From Corynebacterium lactis (GTDB taxonomy: Bacteria > Actinomycetota > Actinomycetes > Mycobacteriales > Mycobacteriaceae), in the NCBI RefSeq assembly GCF_900519355.1, contig NZ_ULHE01000003.1:234376-298375 (forward strand): a stretch of 64,000 nucleotides of DNA, in the 5' to 3' direction. This document shows positions 28,459-38,262 of the stretch, piece after piece. The notes beneath the pieces were generated by a model. That model saw only the letters and a program-made list of their open reading frames with translations. It was not told where the DNA came from and searched no databases. Made by a program: the position numbers and the translations under genes. The first letter of the stretch is position 1. Each line of letters opens with the position of its first letter.

Positions 28459-29745
28459 TTACTTGTCCTCGCGCGAACCGACGTACCCGTCGGCCCACAC
28501 GCCATCAACGATGTATTCGGCAGCAAGGTTTGCAATCTTTCGCGTCTTCGCAATCCCCTCGGGGCTTGCGTCGTAGCCACAGAGGTTGACGTGGCCGAGC
28601 TTGCGGCCCGGACGCCATTCCTTGCCGTACCAGTGCACCTTAACCGAGGGGAACCTGCGCCATACCTCGGCGAAGCGGTACGCAATTGGCACGTCCGACG
28701 CCTCCTGACCGCCCAGGGTATTGACCATGACAGTCACCGGGGCGGTGGGGCGAGTCGACCCCAGGGGCAGGTCGGCGACGGCACGCAGGTGCTGCTCGAA
28801 CTGGCTGGTCTCGCACCCATCCTGGGACCAGTGCCCAGTGTTGTGCGGGCGCATCGCCAATTCGTTGACGAAAATCTGCGGCTCGCCCGCCTCGTCCACG
28901 GTCTCAAAGAGTTCGACGGCCAGCGCCCCGGTCACGCCCAGCTCCGTTGCGACTTTCACACTGAGGTCGCGGGCCGAGGCCGCCAGGTCGTCGGAAAGCC
29001 CGGGGGCCGGGCAGATGGCCTCGACGCAGATTCCGTCGCGCTGGACTGACTCGAGCACAGGCCATGCCTCGACCTGGCCCGACGGGGTGCGCGCGCACAT
29101 GGCGGAGAGCTCGCGGACGAGTACAACCTTGCGCTCAGCCATTAGGGGGACGGACTGATCGAGCAGCTCTCCAACCTTCTCGGCGAGGGCCTCTCGGTCA
29201 GCGGGGAACCAGACTCCGTGCCCGTCGTAGCCGCCACGGCGGGCCTTCAGGCACACTGCCCCACCGACGCGGTCGTGGAACTGGAGAGCGTCGTCGACGG
29301 ATTCGATGGCCGCGTATTCCGGCACCGGCGCCCCCATTTCCTCCAGACGCTGGCGCATCAGCAGCTTGTCCTGCGCGTAGAGGAGCGCGGACGGCTGTGG
29401 CTGAACCGAGTACCCCATGTCCGTCAGCCGATTGAGAAATTCGGTCGGCACATGCTCGTGGTCAAAGGTGACGGCGTGGGCGCCCTGGACCGCGCGCTCG
29501 ACATCTTCCCACACCCGGTAATCACCGATGACGATGTCGTGGCAGACCTGCGCCGCGGAGGAATCGCGGGAGCCCGCCAGGAGCTTGATCGATTGCCCCA
29601 TCTCGATAGCTTCGGTCTGCATCATGCGGGCCAACTGCCCGTCTCCGATGACCGTAACGACGGGAACGCCACGCGGATGCGCAGGATGGCGGACAGAGGC
29701 GGAACTAGTAGTTGCAGGATTATCTGGAGTATCCGAGGCAGTCAC
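28459..29745 (-). CDS. purK: 5-(carboxyamino)imidazole ribonucleotide synthase
   Basis: 428-residue ATP-grasp enzyme that N-carboxylates AIR with ATP and bicarbonate. [17 protein letters not shown] near the N-terminus, [13 protein letters not shown] near 175, [13 protein letters not shown] near 315. The open frame continues upstream with low-complexity residues, but GTG 29745 has TACAAT 7 bases upstream. Operon purK-purE. Confidence 0.95.
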   Translation of the reverse strand: MTASDTPDNPATTSSASVRHPAHPRGVPVVTVIGDGQLARMMQTEAIEMGQSIKLLAGSRDSSAAQVCHDIVIGDYRVWEDVERAVQGAHAVTFDHEHVPTEFLNRLTDMGYSVQPQPSALLYAQDKLLMRQRLEEMGAPVPEYAAIESVDDALQFHDRVGGAVCLKARRGGYDGHGVWFPADREALAEKVGELLDQSVPLMAERKVVLVRELSAMCARTPSGQVEAWPVLESVQRDGICVEAICPAPGLSDDLAASARDLSVKVATELGVTGALAVELFETVDEAGEPQIFVNELAMRPHNTGHWSQDGCETSQFEQHLRAVADLPLGSTRPTAPVTVMVNTLGGQEASDVPIAYRFAEVWRRFPSVKVHWYGKEWRPGRKLGHVNLCGYDASPEGIAKTRKIANLAAEYIVDGVWADGYVGSREDK

Positions 29746-29752
29746 GCACCCG

Positions 29753-29780
29753 ATTGTAGGGTATGGCCAGTTGACCCCAA
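29753..29780 (-). promoter_or_regulatory. Leaderless promoter of purK
   Basis: TACAAT (29758-29753) 7 bases before GTG, with TTGGGG (29780-29775) at a 16-base spacing as a possible -35. Confidence 0.6.
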
Positions 29781-29819
29781 TAAATGCCAGTCCCCGCGCT
29801 CTCCCCCGCGCTCGCCCGC

Positions 29820-30281
29820 TTAGGTCAGGCGCGCGACCATCTTCGCGACTTTTCTTGCCGACGGCACATCGGCAACTTCCAGGGCTGGCCCGAAGTAGTG
29901 GGTGCGCAGGTACAAGGCGCTTCCCTTCCTGTCGACGCTGCGCACCGAGCGCAGATCGACGGTGGTCACCCGCGGTCGGAACAGGCCACGGCGCAGCAGT
30001 ATGCGACGGTCGGTCAGGACGAACCTCTCGCCGAGCCAGGCAAGCCCCGGCGGTACCACCCGCCACAGAATCAGTACGACCCAGCCGATCAGGAGAAAAT
30101 TGCGCACCGGCTGCATTCCGGAGCCCACCATTGCGGAGCTGTCGATGAGCCCGATCAGGAGCCACACCACACCGGTAATGACCATCAGCTCGAGCAACGG
30201 CCAAACCAGACGACCGAAAGTGGGGTTGGTATCCAGGAGTATCTTCTCGCTCGGCTCCATTTCAGAGTGGGGAAAGGACAT
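29820..30281 (-). CDS. Bacterial PH-domain membrane protein
   Basis: 153 residues. Two helices (about 25-48 and 62-82), then a bPH2-type domain (ERFVLTDRRILLRRGLFRPRVTTVDL, cited as FVLTDRRILLRRGLF). Its ATG overlaps the birA stop (TAATG), so it is coupled to birA. Common next to birA/purK in actinobacteria; role unknown. Confidence 0.8.
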   Translation of the reverse strand: MSFPHSEMEPSEKILLDTNPTFGRLVWPLLELMVITGVVWLLIGLIDSSAMVGSGMQPVRNFLLIGWVVLILWRVVPPGLAWLGERFVLTDRRILLRRGLFRPRVTTVDLRSVRSVDRKGSALYLRTHYFGPALEVADVPSARKVAKMVARLT

Positions 30282-31171
30282 TACTTGCCCGCTTCCGACT
30301 CTCCGGCGTCGGCCGAGTTGTTGCCGCCCGCGTAGCCCCCGTCTGCGGCACGGACGTGGAAGACGTCGCCCGCGGCAACGAAGTGGCTAGTCCCGAGGTT
30401 GTCGGTGACGATCAGCTCCCCGTCCTCCCGAATCCCCACCGCGACGCCCTCGAGCTTGTTATCTCCGGGCAGCTCGACGCGGACACGACTGCCAATTGTG
30501 GCGCAGGAGTCCCGGTAGTCCGACAACAGAGCCGGATCTTCCCGCAGCCACTGCCGCTCGCGGTTATCCAGCGCACGCAATAGCCCCGCTACGAGTTCCG
30601 TCCGGTCCAGGTTTCGGGCGCCAGCGAGCAACAGCGAGGTGGCATGCGGTACAGGCAGCTCCTCCTGCGTCATTGATACGTTGATTCCGATTCCGGGGAT
30701 CAGAATTGGCGGGGCGATTGACGCGGCCTCGACCAGGATGCCACAGATCTTCCGGCCGTCGACGAGCACATCGTTCGGCCATTTGAGCTGTACACGGCCG
30801 GAATCCAGCTCCGCGACGCCCACCAACATGTCGACGACCGAAAGCCCGACGACCAGCGGCAGCAAGCCGAGCTGCTGCGGAGTAATTGTGCCCGGCTTAA
30901 AAAGTACCGACAGCGCGATAGACGAACCGTAGGGCGCCTCCCATTTCCGAGCAAGCCTCCCCCTGCCCGAGGACTGCGCCGAGGCGAAAACCGCACTGCG
31001 GTCCGGCACATCTCCCGATTCCGCACCCGCGGCCGCGACCTTCGCCTTCAAATCCGCGTTGGTGGATCCAGTCTTATCGAGCACCTCAATGCTGTTCCAC
31101 CCCGGCGCTAGCGTGCGCAGTGCTTGCTCATCGACGGGTTGACGGGACGAAACGATCCGGGGGTCTGTCAT
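30281..31171 (-). CDS. birA: Biotin--[acetyl-CoA-carboxylase] ligase
   Basis: 296 residues. Activates biotin and attaches it to the AccBC lysine. SGRGRLARKWEAP near residue 72 is the biotinyl-AMP loop, LKWPNDVLVDGRKICGILVE near 125 is the catalytic Lys region (KWPNDV, KICGILVE). No N-terminal DNA-binding domain, so it is an enzyme only. TAGACT 7 bases before the ATG. Divergent from accD2, whose product family uses the biotin carrier. Confidence 0.95.
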   Translation of the reverse strand: MTDPRIVSSRQPVDEQALRTLAPGWNSIEVLDKTGSTNADLKAKVAAAGAESGDVPDRSAVFASAQSSGRGRLARKWEAPYGSSIALSVLFKPGTITPQQLGLLPLVVGLSVVDMLVGVAELDSGRVQLKWPNDVLVDGRKICGILVEAASIAPPILIPGIGINVSMTQEELPVPHATSLLLAGARNLDRTELVAGLLRALDNRERQWLREDPALLSDYRDSCATIGSRVRVELPGDNKLEGVAVGIREDGELIVTDNLGTSHFVAAGDVFHVRAADGGYAGGNNSADAGESEAGK

Positions 31172-31178
31172 GCCGAGA

Positions 31179-31184
31179 AGTCTA
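31179..31184 (-). promoter_or_regulatory. Leaderless -10 element of birA
   Basis: TAGACT on the minus strand, 7 bases before ATG 31171. Confidence 0.5.
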
Positions 31185-31297
31185 GGCTACTTCGCGGATT
31201 GGATGTGGCGAGCATGCTCGGCTGACATCGTACGCACACAAATCTCTAGTGACGAGTATCACACTTTTGACGCTTTACTTATTTCCTACCCAAATAC

Positions 31298-31303
31298 TAA
31301 ATT
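31298..31303 (+). promoter_or_regulatory. Leaderless -10 element of accD2
   Basis: TAAATT, 8 bases before ATG 31312. A TTGACG at 31268 lies too far upstream to be its usual -35. Confidence 0.4.
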
Positions 31304-31311
31304 CTCCTAAC

Positions 31312-33009
31312 ATGACTATTCCCTCACGTTTTGCGGTGGACGGCAGCGCAGCGAATGATTCCAGCGATGGAAACCACGGCAAGACCGCAGAAAGCCCCAA
31401 CGCAGCTCCCCATGAGAACCTTCTCACCCACCCCGCACCGCTGACCACGGCGGCGCGCAACGAAGACCTGAAGCGACGACGGGCCGAGTCACGGATGCCC
31501 ATGGGAGCCGCCGCTCACGAGAAGGTCCGGTCAAAAGGGCGCATGACCGCCCGCGAGCGGCTCGACTACCTCCTCGACGAGGGATCCTTCGTCGAGTTCG
31601 ACGCACTCGCCCGCCACCGCACCACCGCCTTCAACATGGAGGCAAAGCGCCCGGTCACCGACGGCATCATCACCGGCTGGGGCACCATTGACGGCCGCGA
31701 GGTGTGCGTCTTTTCCCAGGACGGTACCGTCTTCGGCGGAGCGCTCGGCGAGGTCTACGGAGAGAAGATGGTCAAGCTCCAGCAGCTCGCCATCACCACC
31801 GGCCGACCGCTGCTCGGCCTCTACGAGGGCGCCGGTGCCCGCATCCAGGACGGCGCGGTCTCCCTCGACTTCATCGCGCAGACCTTCCATCACAACGTCC
31901 GAGCCAGCGGCGTCATCCCGCAGATTTCGGTCATCTTCGGCGCCTGCGCCGGCGGCAACGCATACTCCCCCGCCCTGACCGACTTCGTCGTCATGGTTGA
32001 GGACAGCTCGCGCATGTTCGTCACAGGCCCGGACGTCATCAAGACCGTCACCGGCGAAGAGATCAGCCAGATGGACCTCGGCGGCGCGGACACTCATATG
32101 GAGATCGCGGGCAACTCCCACTACACCGCAACCGATGAGAAGGACGGACTGGACTGGGTCAGCGACCTGCTCGACTACCTGCCGAACAACTACGGCACCG
32201 TCGCCACCGCGTGGCCGAACACCGCCGACGACTCCATCACGGACCTCGACCGCACGCTCGACTCGCTCATCCCCGACAACCCCTCAGTCCCCTACGACGT
32301 GCGCGATGTCATCCGCACGCTTTCCGACGACGAGGATTTCTTCGAGATCCAGGAAAACCGGGCGGGCAACGTTGTCGTCGGGTTCTCCCGGATCGAAGGC
32401 GAAAGCGTTGGCTTTGTGGCGAACCAGCCTCTCGAATTCGCGGGATGCCTGGACATCGACGCCGCCGAGAAGGCAGCCCGGTTCGTTCGCACCTGCGACT
32501 CCTTTAATATCCCCCTCGTCCTGCTCGTGGACGTCCCCGGCTTCCTCCCCGGGGCAAACCAGGAGCATCAGGGCATCCTGCGTCGCGGAGCGAAGCTCCT
32601 CTACGCGTACGCCGAGGCCACCGTCCCGAAGATCACGGTGACGTTGCGCAAGGCCTACGGCGGGGCCTACTGCGTGATGGGCTCTAAGGGCCTCGGCGCT
32701 GACGTCAACCTCGCCTGGCCCACTGCACAGATCGCCGTCATGGGCGCTGCTGGCGCTGTGCGGTTCCTGCACCGCAAGGAAATCGCCGCCGCGCAGGCGT
32801 CGGAAAGCGATGTCAAGGCGCTGATCGCGGAGTTCGAGCGAGCTTACGAGGACCACATGTTGACTCCGTACCGTGCTGCCGAACGGGGGTTAATCGACGA
32901 AGTAATTCTACCCTCCGAGACTCGCACAAGGGTGGCGAAGAACCTACGCCTTCTCAAGTCCAAGAAGGTGGCCTGGCCTGCGCGCAAGCACGGAAACATC
33001 CCGCTGTAG
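31312..33009 (+). CDS. accD2: Acyl-CoA carboxylase beta subunit (AccD2/DtsR2-like)
   Basis: 565 residues. Carboxyltransferase with crotonase-like N and C halves: [59 protein letters not shown] (cited as [16 protein letters not shown]), then [17 protein letters not shown] and [18 protein letters not shown]-terminal extension of about 70 Ser/Asn/Pro-rich residues absent from AccD1. The first beta gene of the corynebacterial pair; in C. glutamicum AccD2 with AccD3 supplies carboxylated fatty acids for mycolic acid synthesis. That role is inferred from order and sequence type. Keeps conserved catalytic oxyanion Gly-Gly (CAGG). Confidence 0.9.
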   Translation: MTIPSRFAVDGSAANDSSDGNHGKTAESPNAAPHENLLTHPAPLTTAARNEDLKRRRAESRMPMGAAAHEKVRSKGRMTARERLDYLLDEGSFVEFDALARHRTTAFNMEAKRPVTDGIITGWGTIDGREVCVFSQDGTVFGGALGEVYGEKMVKLQQLAITTGRPLLGLYEGAGARIQDGAVSLDFIAQTFHHNVRASGVIPQISVIFGACAGGNAYSPALTDFVVMVEDSSRMFVTGPDVIKTVTGEEISQMDLGGADTHMEIAGNSHYTATDEKDGLDWVSDLLDYLPNNYGTVATAWPNTADDSITDLDRTLDSLIPDNPSVPYDVRDVIRTLSDDEDFFEIQENRAGNVVVGFSRIEGESVGFVANQPLEFAGCLDIDAAEKAARFVRTCDSFNIPLVLLVDVPGFLPGANQEHQGILRRGAKLLYAYAEATVPKITVTLRKAYGGAYCVMGSKGLGADVNLAWPTAQIAVMGAAGAVRFLHRKEIAAAQASESDVKALIAEFERAYEDHMLTPYRAAERGLIDEVILPSETRTRVAKNLRLLKSKKVAWPARKHGNIPL

Positions 33010-33100
33010 ACGGCAATAGTTTTGAGAACTTAATCTCACGACCGAGAGTTCATTCGTTAACAGCGGTTGCCCCCGACTACCTCCCCCCGTTATTGAAACG

Positions 33101-33106
33101 TAAACT
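33101..33106 (+). promoter_or_regulatory. Leaderless -10 element of accD1
   Basis: TAAACT, 7 bases before ATG 33114. Confidence 0.6.
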
Positions 33107-33113
33107 AGGGACC

Positions 33114-34742
33114 ATGACGACTGCCGCAAATACATCAACCGGTGAAACCCCGGATCTGACCACCACCGCCGGAAAGCTAGCTGACCTGCGCGCCCGTCTC
33201 GCTGAGACCCAGGCGCCGATGGGCCAGGCTTCCATTGACCGCGTTCACGACAAGGGCAAGCTCACCGCCCGCGAGCGCATCGAGTTCCTGCTGGACGACG
33301 GCTCATTCGTAGAGGTCGACGCCCTCGCACGTCACCGTTCGAAGAACTTCGGCCTGGATGCCAAGCGCCCGGTCACCGATGGTGTTGTGACCGGTTACGG
33401 CACCATCGACGGCCGGAAGGTCTGCGTGTTCTCGCAGGACGGTGCCATCTTCGGTGGCGCGCTCGGCGAGGTCTACGGTGAAAAGATTGTGAAGATCATG
33501 GATCTCGCAATCAAGACCGGCGTCCCGATTATCGGCATCAACGAGGGCGCTGGCGCTCGCATCCAGGAGGGCGTCGTTTCCCTCGGCCTGTACTCGCAGA
33601 TCTTCTTCCGCAACACCCAGGCCTCGGGTGTTATCCCGCAGATCTCCCTGATCATGGGCGCCTGCGCTGGCGGCCACGTCTACTCCCCGGCTCTGACCGA
33701 CTTCATCGTCATGGTCGACGGCACCTCCAAGATGTTCATCACCGGCCCGGACGTCATCAAGACCGTCACGGGCGAGGAGGTCACTCAGGAGGAGCTGGGT
33801 GGCGCTGGCACGCACATGTCCACCTCGGGTACGTCGCACTACACCGCTTCCGACGACGAAGACGCACTGACCTTCGTCCAGGAGCTGGTCAGCTACCTGC
33901 CGTCGAACAACCGCGCCGAGGCTCCGCGCATGGAGACCGAGCCGTTCGAGGGCTCCATCGCCGACAACATCACCGACACCGACCTCGAGCTCGACACCCT
34001 GATTCCGGATTCCCCGAACCAGCCGTACGACATCAAGGAGGTCATCAACCGCCTGGTCGACGACGAGGAATTCCTGGAGATCCAGGCCGAGTACGCAGAG
34101 AACGTCGTTATCGGCTTCGGCCGCATCGAGGGCCGCTCTGTCGGCTTCGTCGCCAACCAGCCGATTCAGTTCGCAGGCTGCCTGGACATCAAGGCCTCCG
34201 AGAAGGCCGCGCGATTCGTCCGCACCTGTGACGCCTTCAACATCCCGATTGTCATGCTGGTCGACGTCCCCGGCTTCCTCCCGGGCACCAACCAGGAGTT
34301 CGACGGCATCATCCGCCGCGGCGCCAAGCTGCTCTACGCCTACGCCGAGGCCACCGTGCCGAAGATCACCGTCATCACCCGCAAGGCCTACGGCGGAGCG
34401 TACTGCGTCATGGGTTCGAAGGACATGGGCGCCGACATCAACCTGGCATGGCCGACCGCACAGATTGCCGTCATGGGCGCCTCTGGCGCCGTCGGCTTCA
34501 TCTACCGCAAGGAACTCAAGGCAGCCGCTGCCGAGGGCAAGGATGTTGCCGCAGTCCAGAAGGGCTACGAGAAGGAGTACGAGGAGACCCTGGTCAACCC
34601 GTACATGGCCGCCGAGCGTGGCTTCATCGACGCCGTCATCCCGCCGAGCGAGACCCGCGGCCAGCTCATCGAGGGCCTGCGTCTGCTCGACCGCAAGGTT
34701 GTCAACGTGCCCGCCAAGAAGCATGGGAACATTCCGCTGTGA
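33114..34742 (+). CDS. accD1: Acetyl/propionyl-CoA carboxylase beta subunit (AccD1/DtsR1-like)
   Basis: 542 residues, about 65% identical by eye to AccD2 next door (same FSQDG...[57 protein letters not shown] landmarks). In C. glutamicum DtsR1/AccD1 works with AccBC as the essential acetyl-CoA carboxylase. Codon use is strongly biased toward preferred codons (GGC, AAG, GAG), suggesting high expression, and no CGTCGGCAAGC copy occurs in it. Overlaps accE by 4 bases (GTGA). Confidence 0.95.
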   Translation: MTTAANTSTGETPDLTTTAGKLADLRARLAETQAPMGQASIDRVHDKGKLTARERIEFLLDDGSFVEVDALARHRSKNFGLDAKRPVTDGVVTGYGTIDGRKVCVFSQDGAIFGGALGEVYGEKIVKIMDLAIKTGVPIIGINEGAGARIQEGVVSLGLYSQIFFRNTQASGVIPQISLIMGACAGGHVYSPALTDFIVMVDGTSKMFITGPDVIKTVTGEEVTQEELGGAGTHMSTSGTSHYTASDDEDALTFVQELVSYLPSNNRAEAPRMETEPFEGSIADNITDTDLELDTLIPDSPNQPYDIKEVINRLVDDEEFLEIQAEYAENVVIGFGRIEGRSVGFVANQPIQFAGCLDIKASEKAARFVRTCDAFNIPIVMLVDVPGFLPGTNQEFDGIIRRGAKLLYAYAEATVPKITVITRKAYGGAYCVMGSKDMGADINLAWPTAQIAVMGASGAVGFIYRKELKAAAAEGKDVAAVQKGYEKEYEETLVNPYMAAERGFIDAVIPPSETRGQLIEGLRLLDRKVVNVPAKKHGNIPL

Positions 34743-34999
34743 CCGATTCCACCAACACCCCAACAACCGAGGACGCCGCAGCCGCAGCAGCGCCTGCCGC
34801 TCCGTTCATGTCAGTCCTCAAGGGCAACCCGACGCCCGCGCAGACCGCGACTCTCGCGCTGCTGTTCGCGGGCATGGCTAACGCCGCAGGCGCCGAGGAG
34901 GACAAGGGTCCGCGCAACCACTGGGGCCGACTGGAGGAGGGCTTCCACCAGCCACACCAGTACGTTCCGGGCACGTTCCGCAACGTCCACTTCTTCTAG
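34739..34999 (+). CDS. accE: Acyl-CoA carboxylase epsilon subunit
   Basis: 86 residues starting with GTG 34739 inside the accD1 stop. Ala/Thr-rich N-terminus, then [23 protein letters not shown], the epsilon helix (cited as [16 protein letters not shown]), and an aromatic end GTFRNVHFF. Actinobacterial AccE stabilises AccA/BC-AccD complexes. Coupled translation with accD1 supports joint assembly. Confidence 0.9.
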   Translation: MTDSTNTPTTEDAAAAAAPAAPFMSVLKGNPTPAQTATLALLFAGMANAAGAEEDKGPRNHWGRLEEGFHQPHQYVPGTFRNVHFF

Positions 35000-35014
35000 C
35001 CTCTAGAGGCAAAG

Positions 35015-35063
35015 AAACTCCCCGATGAGGGCCGCCAGGTGGCGGTTCCTCATCGGGGAGTTT
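35015..35063. terminator. Bidirectional terminator after accE
   Basis: 16-bp perfect stem AAACTCCCCGATGAGG with its complement, inner CCGCC/GGCGG, ending GTTTT. Serves accE and the convergent membrane gene. Confidence 0.9.
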
Positions 35064-35093
35064 TGCGTTCGCGCCCGCCAGCCTGCTCACGCA

Positions 35094-35585
35094 CTAGTCC
35101 TCGCCCAGCTCGCGGTCGAGCCTGCGCTGGTCCCGCTGCCGAATCATGGGATAGATGATCTTGAAGATCACAAGTACCAGCGCCAGGCCCATGCCTACCC
35201 CGACAACGGAACCCGTCAGATAACCGGCTAGTTCGCTTCCGACCATCATCCGCGAACGCGCCATGCCTCCGATAAACAGGGCAAGGATGAGCACCAGGGC
35301 GATGATTTCGCCAATCGAGATTTTGTTTACCCTCGGCAGCGGAACCCTCCGCCGCAGCCACCATTGGCCGACAATCAACCCGAGCAGGGGGAGGACAAAC
35401 ATGACCATTGCTGCGATTTCCATGTTCGGCCCCGGCAAAGCCCAGATCAGCGCCACCGCAAGGATGTAGGACAACCACATCAACGCAGTGAATGCGACGG
35501 TCGAGGACTGGTGCAGCAGCATCCGCTGATACTCGTCATCGACAGTGGCCTCATACCGATCAATAACAGAGTCTGCGTATGACAT
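35094..35585 (-). CDS. Four-helix membrane protein paired with an XRE regulator
   Basis: 163 residues, no recognised domain. Cytoplasmic N-terminus (about 28 residues, DRYEATVDDEYQRMLLHQSS) then four hydrophobic helices (about 30-52, 56-76, 92-110, 122-146) and a charged end IRQRDQRRLDRELGED. Starts 2 bases after the XRE gene stop. Resembles in layout the XRE-linked membrane protein at 54965, without visible sequence identity. Confidence 0.7.
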   Translation of the reverse strand: MSYADSVIDRYEATVDDEYQRMLLHQSSTVAFTALMWLSYILAVALIWALPGPNMEIAAMVMFVLPLLGLIVGQWWLRRRVPLPRVNKISIGEIIALVLILALFIGGMARSRMMVGSELAGYLTGSVVGVGMGLALVLVIFKIIYPMIRQRDQRRLDRELGED

Positions 35586-35587
35586 TT

Positions 35588-35809
35588 TTACTTCCCTTCC
35601 ACTTCGGCTGAATCAAAGATTTCTTCGACCGTTTCTCCAAGGACTTTGCAAATTCGAAGAGCCAGGTACACGGACGGTGAGTAATTGCCGCGCTCAATGT
35701 TGGCGATTGTTTGCCTCGACACTCCGACTGCCGCAGCCAGGTCCGCCTGGCTCATTTCGACCCAGCGCCGGTACTTGCGAACAAGGTTTGAGCATTGCGT
35801 TTCACCCAC
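35588..35809 (-). CDS. Small XRE-family transcriptional regulator
   Basis: 73 residues, a single Cro/CI-type helix-turn-helix: QADLAAAVGVSRQTIANIERGNYSPSVYLALRICKVL (helix 2-3 seen as GVSRQTIANIERG). GTG start at 35809 with AAGGAGC close upstream; a GTGGGTGAA word is directly repeated at 35801-35825 and may be its binding site or chance. Probably autoregulates the two-gene unit with the membrane protein. Confidence 0.85.
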   Translation of the reverse strand: MGETQCSNLVRKYRRWVEMSQADLAAAVGVSRQTIANIERGNYSPSVYLALRICKVLGETVEEIFDSAEVEGK

Positions 35810-35949
35810 GCTCCTTCACCCACATTCGTCAATCACCCTTTCCTTTTTGTCAACTTTATTTTACATTCTGCGACGACTCTTTGACAAGGATTCTTTACAT
35901 TCTTCATGTCTTGACATGCCTCACTCAGCTCCCCACAACGAGCCCGCAC

Positions 35950-35955
35950 TAAACT
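35950..35955 (+). promoter_or_regulatory. Leaderless -10 element of maf
   Basis: TAAACT, 8 bases before ATG 35964. Confidence 0.5.
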
Positions 35956-35963
35956 TGTGCACC

Positions 35964-36566
35964 ATGAGCAAGCCCCGCATCGTCCTCGCCTCCACCTCCC
36001 CCTCGCGCCTGTCGATCCTGCGCGGTGCGGGCATCGAACCCATCACTGCGGCACCCGAGGTCGACGAAGACGCCCTCATCGCCTCGCTTGCCGACGCCTC
36101 CCCGGCACACGTCGTCGAGGAGCTGGCATCGGCCAAGGCCCACGCAGTGGCGGCCGATTTCCCTGACGACATCGTGATTGGCGGGGACTCAATGCTCCTG
36201 CTCGACGGGGAGCTGCAGGGAAAGCCCCACACTGTCGAGCGCACCGTTGCCCGGTGGCAGGCTCAGCGGGGCCGCACCGCGGAGCTGATTACCGGGCACT
36301 GCGTCGTCACGCCGAAGGGCGAGCATAGAGAAGCCGCGATTACCGCACTGGACTTCGCGCAAGCGAGCGATGCGGACATTGAGGCCTACGCCCTCACCGG
36401 AGAACCCCTCGAGTGCGCGGGGGCCTTCACACTCGAGGCCATGGGTGGCTGGTTTATCGATGGAATCAGCGGGGACCCCTCGAGCGTCATTGGCTTATCC
36501 CTGCCCGTTGTGCGCCGCGCCCTCTACACGTACGGATACTCTGTCTCCCAGTTCTGGAATCGATAG
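35964..36566 (+). CDS. maf: Maf-family nucleoside triphosphate pyrophosphatase
   Basis: 200 residues. Hydrolyses non-canonical or methylated NTPs, linked to septum inhibition. N-terminal LASTSPSRLSILRGAGI, acidic EVDEDAL, GGDSMLLLDGELQGKP near 75 and the C-terminal GGWFIDGISGDPSSVIGLSLP. Start fixed by leaderless TAAACT; the long upstream frame is a shadow of the XRE region. Confidence 0.93.
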   Translation: MSKPRIVLASTSPSRLSILRGAGIEPITAAPEVDEDALIASLADASPAHVVEELASAKAHAVAADFPDDIVIGGDSMLLLDGELQGKPHTVERTVARWQAQRGRTAELITGHCVVTPKGEHREAAITALDFAQASDADIEAYALTGEPLECAGAFTLEAMGGWFIDGISGDPSSVIGLSLPVVRRALYTYGYSVSQFWNR

Positions 36567-36616
36567 CACTCCAAGCGCAGCCCCCTCCCCCGAAACGCGC
36601 CTTAGAAAAAGCTAAG

Positions 36617-36659
36617 CCCGCGCCAGCCCCCGGCAAGTACCGGGTAGAACTGGCGCGGG
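36617..36659. terminator. Hairpin between maf and ATP-grasp gene
   Basis: 10-bp stem CCCGCGCCAG/CTGGCGCGGG with an inner CCCGG/CCGGG stem; on the minus strand followed by CTTAGCTTTTT, so it best serves the ATP-grasp gene. Confidence 0.7.
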
Positions 36660-36725
36660 TTGTCGCGCGACTGCGATCCGCAGTTTTGGACGCGCGGCTA
36701 ACTGAATGTGGCTAGCGCGAGGTGA

Positions 36726-37781
36726 TTACTGAACAGCCTCAATGCGCTTGATGGCCTCCTGCGCGACGAGCTCCTGGATGCCCATGTCCAGCTCGGAGGT
36801 GAAGCCAACACACGAGCAGTTGATCTCGCCGAGGACGTAAGTATCCTCGCCGTTCTCGCCGTCGGCAAGCATGAAGTCGGCGGTCCAGATCAGCGGGATG
36901 TTGTCGCCACCGAGCTTCTCGGCGATGACCGGGCGAACCTCAGCGAACATGTCGATGAGCTCCTGCCAGTCTTCCGGCTTGTCGTAGGTGTACTTCGCGC
37001 CGGAGAACAGGGTCGCGGAGAAGTTGTCGCCACCGGCGGCCGGCTTCTTGTGGACGACGAAGACCGGGTGCGGGCCGACGAGCAGAATACGGATCTCACC
37101 CTCGACGATGCGCGGCATGAAGCGCATGTCGACGAGCATGCCGTTGTCGCCGATGATGTACTGGTCACAGAAGTCCATGAACTCGCCGAGCTTGCGGATC
37201 TCGGTGTGGTTGTCGACGGCCTCGGTGCAGCGCAGCATGGTGTCCAGCGGCAGAGCGGTGCCCGGCTCCACGGAAGCGGCGAGCTCCTTGTCCTCGAGCT
37301 GGACGCGCCAGATGCCGGAGCCGGTGGAGCCGCGATTCTGCTTCAGGACACGCTCGCCGTAGGACAGGGAGGTCGGGAAGGTCTTGTGGAAGGTCTCGAC
37401 ATCGTAGTAGGCGGCGGTGTCGGCCGGAACCAGGTCGGTGGTATTCAGCTTGACCAGCGCATCCTTTGCACCGTAGGCCATCATCTCAACCGGGGTGGAC
37501 ATGCCGACGAGACCGGCACCGGAGAGCTTGGTCAGCAGCTCGAAGTACCCCTTCTCGCCGCCCGGAATGTTGCCCGGGTTGACGCGGGAGATGTAGCCGT
37601 CGAAGTTTTCAGAGACATAGTCGAAGATGGCGTCGGACCACTCCGGACGGTAGTAGACAACCTCGGAGGACCAGCCGGCTTCGCGGATAGCGTTGACGAT
37701 CGGCATGGTGTCCTTGCGGTGGCCGTCGAAGTACTTGTCCGAGCCGCCCTCGACCTCAAATACGACAATGTTCTTGTGCAC
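36726..37781 (-). CDS. Orphan ATP-grasp protein (Cj0069-like)
   Basis: 351 residues, GTG start with AAGGAG upstream. Central part has ATP-grasp features: GERVLKQNRGSTGSGIWRVQ (Lys and Gly-rich nucleotide loop near residue 145), MRFMPRIVEGEIRILLVG and the metal-binding end TYVLGEINCSCVGFTSELDMG. Such proteins ligate a carboxylate to an amine or thiol; substrate unknown. The layout fits the Cj0069 family, known only as uncharacterised. It stands alone with a long upstream region and a terminator after it. Preferred codons throughout suggest good expression. Confidence 0.75.
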   Translation of the reverse strand: MHKNIVVFEVEGGSDKYFDGHRKDTMPIVNAIREAGWSSEVVYYRPEWSDAIFDYVSENFDGYISRVNPGNIPGGEKGYFELLTKLSGAGLVGMSTPVEMMAYGAKDALVKLNTTDLVPADTAAYYDVETFHKTFPTSLSYGERVLKQNRGSTGSGIWRVQLEDKELAASVEPGTALPLDTMLRCTEAVDNHTEIRKLGEFMDFCDQYIIGDNGMLVDMRFMPRIVEGEIRILLVGPHPVFVVHKKPAAGGDNFSATLFSGAKYTYDKPEDWQELIDMFAEVRPVIAEKLGGDNIPLIWTADFMLADGENGEDTYVLGEINCSCVGFTSELDMGIQELVAQEAIKRIEAVQ

Positions 37782-38262
37782 AGATACTCCTTATAGGTGG
37801 TGTGGGGCATGAGGCACTTTTCAACCCGTGAAAATCGGCTACAAGCACCGGAGGACTCCGCGCGATACCACCGTGGTCCGGAGGGGCGAGCGGGCCATTT
37901 TTGCCCATTTCCTTCATCAGAACCCACGTTTTTCTACGCCGGCTCTTAGGAAAATTTTAGGCCACTGACGCCCTAGATTGCGCCCCCAAAACTATGATTT
38001 CACCCCCGACTGTGAGCCGTATCCCAGCACATTGGCTACCTGCGTGCCGAGGAACCAACGACGCAGGTCACCCCTCCTCCCCCACTCGTCGCGCCCAGGC
38101 ACTTAGCTTCGCCTCCGAGTGGCCCCGTAGAATAGACCCGAATTAATAAATACGAGCATTTCTATCCCTCACCTAGTAGCCCACCTATTAGCCGTTTCCG
38201 ATAGACCTTCGTTCACACCTTCTTTAAGTCCTGTACCGACCTGAGCGTCAAGGGAGTTTTCG
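37782..38262. other. 481-base intergenic region between ATP-grasp gene and sseA
   Basis: No ORF with coding character. Contains ribosome sites for both flanking genes; TATAAGG and AATTAATAAATA (38145-38155) are AT-rich spots that may hold -10 elements for the two divergent genes. I see no clear repeat or RNA gene. Confidence 0.4.
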
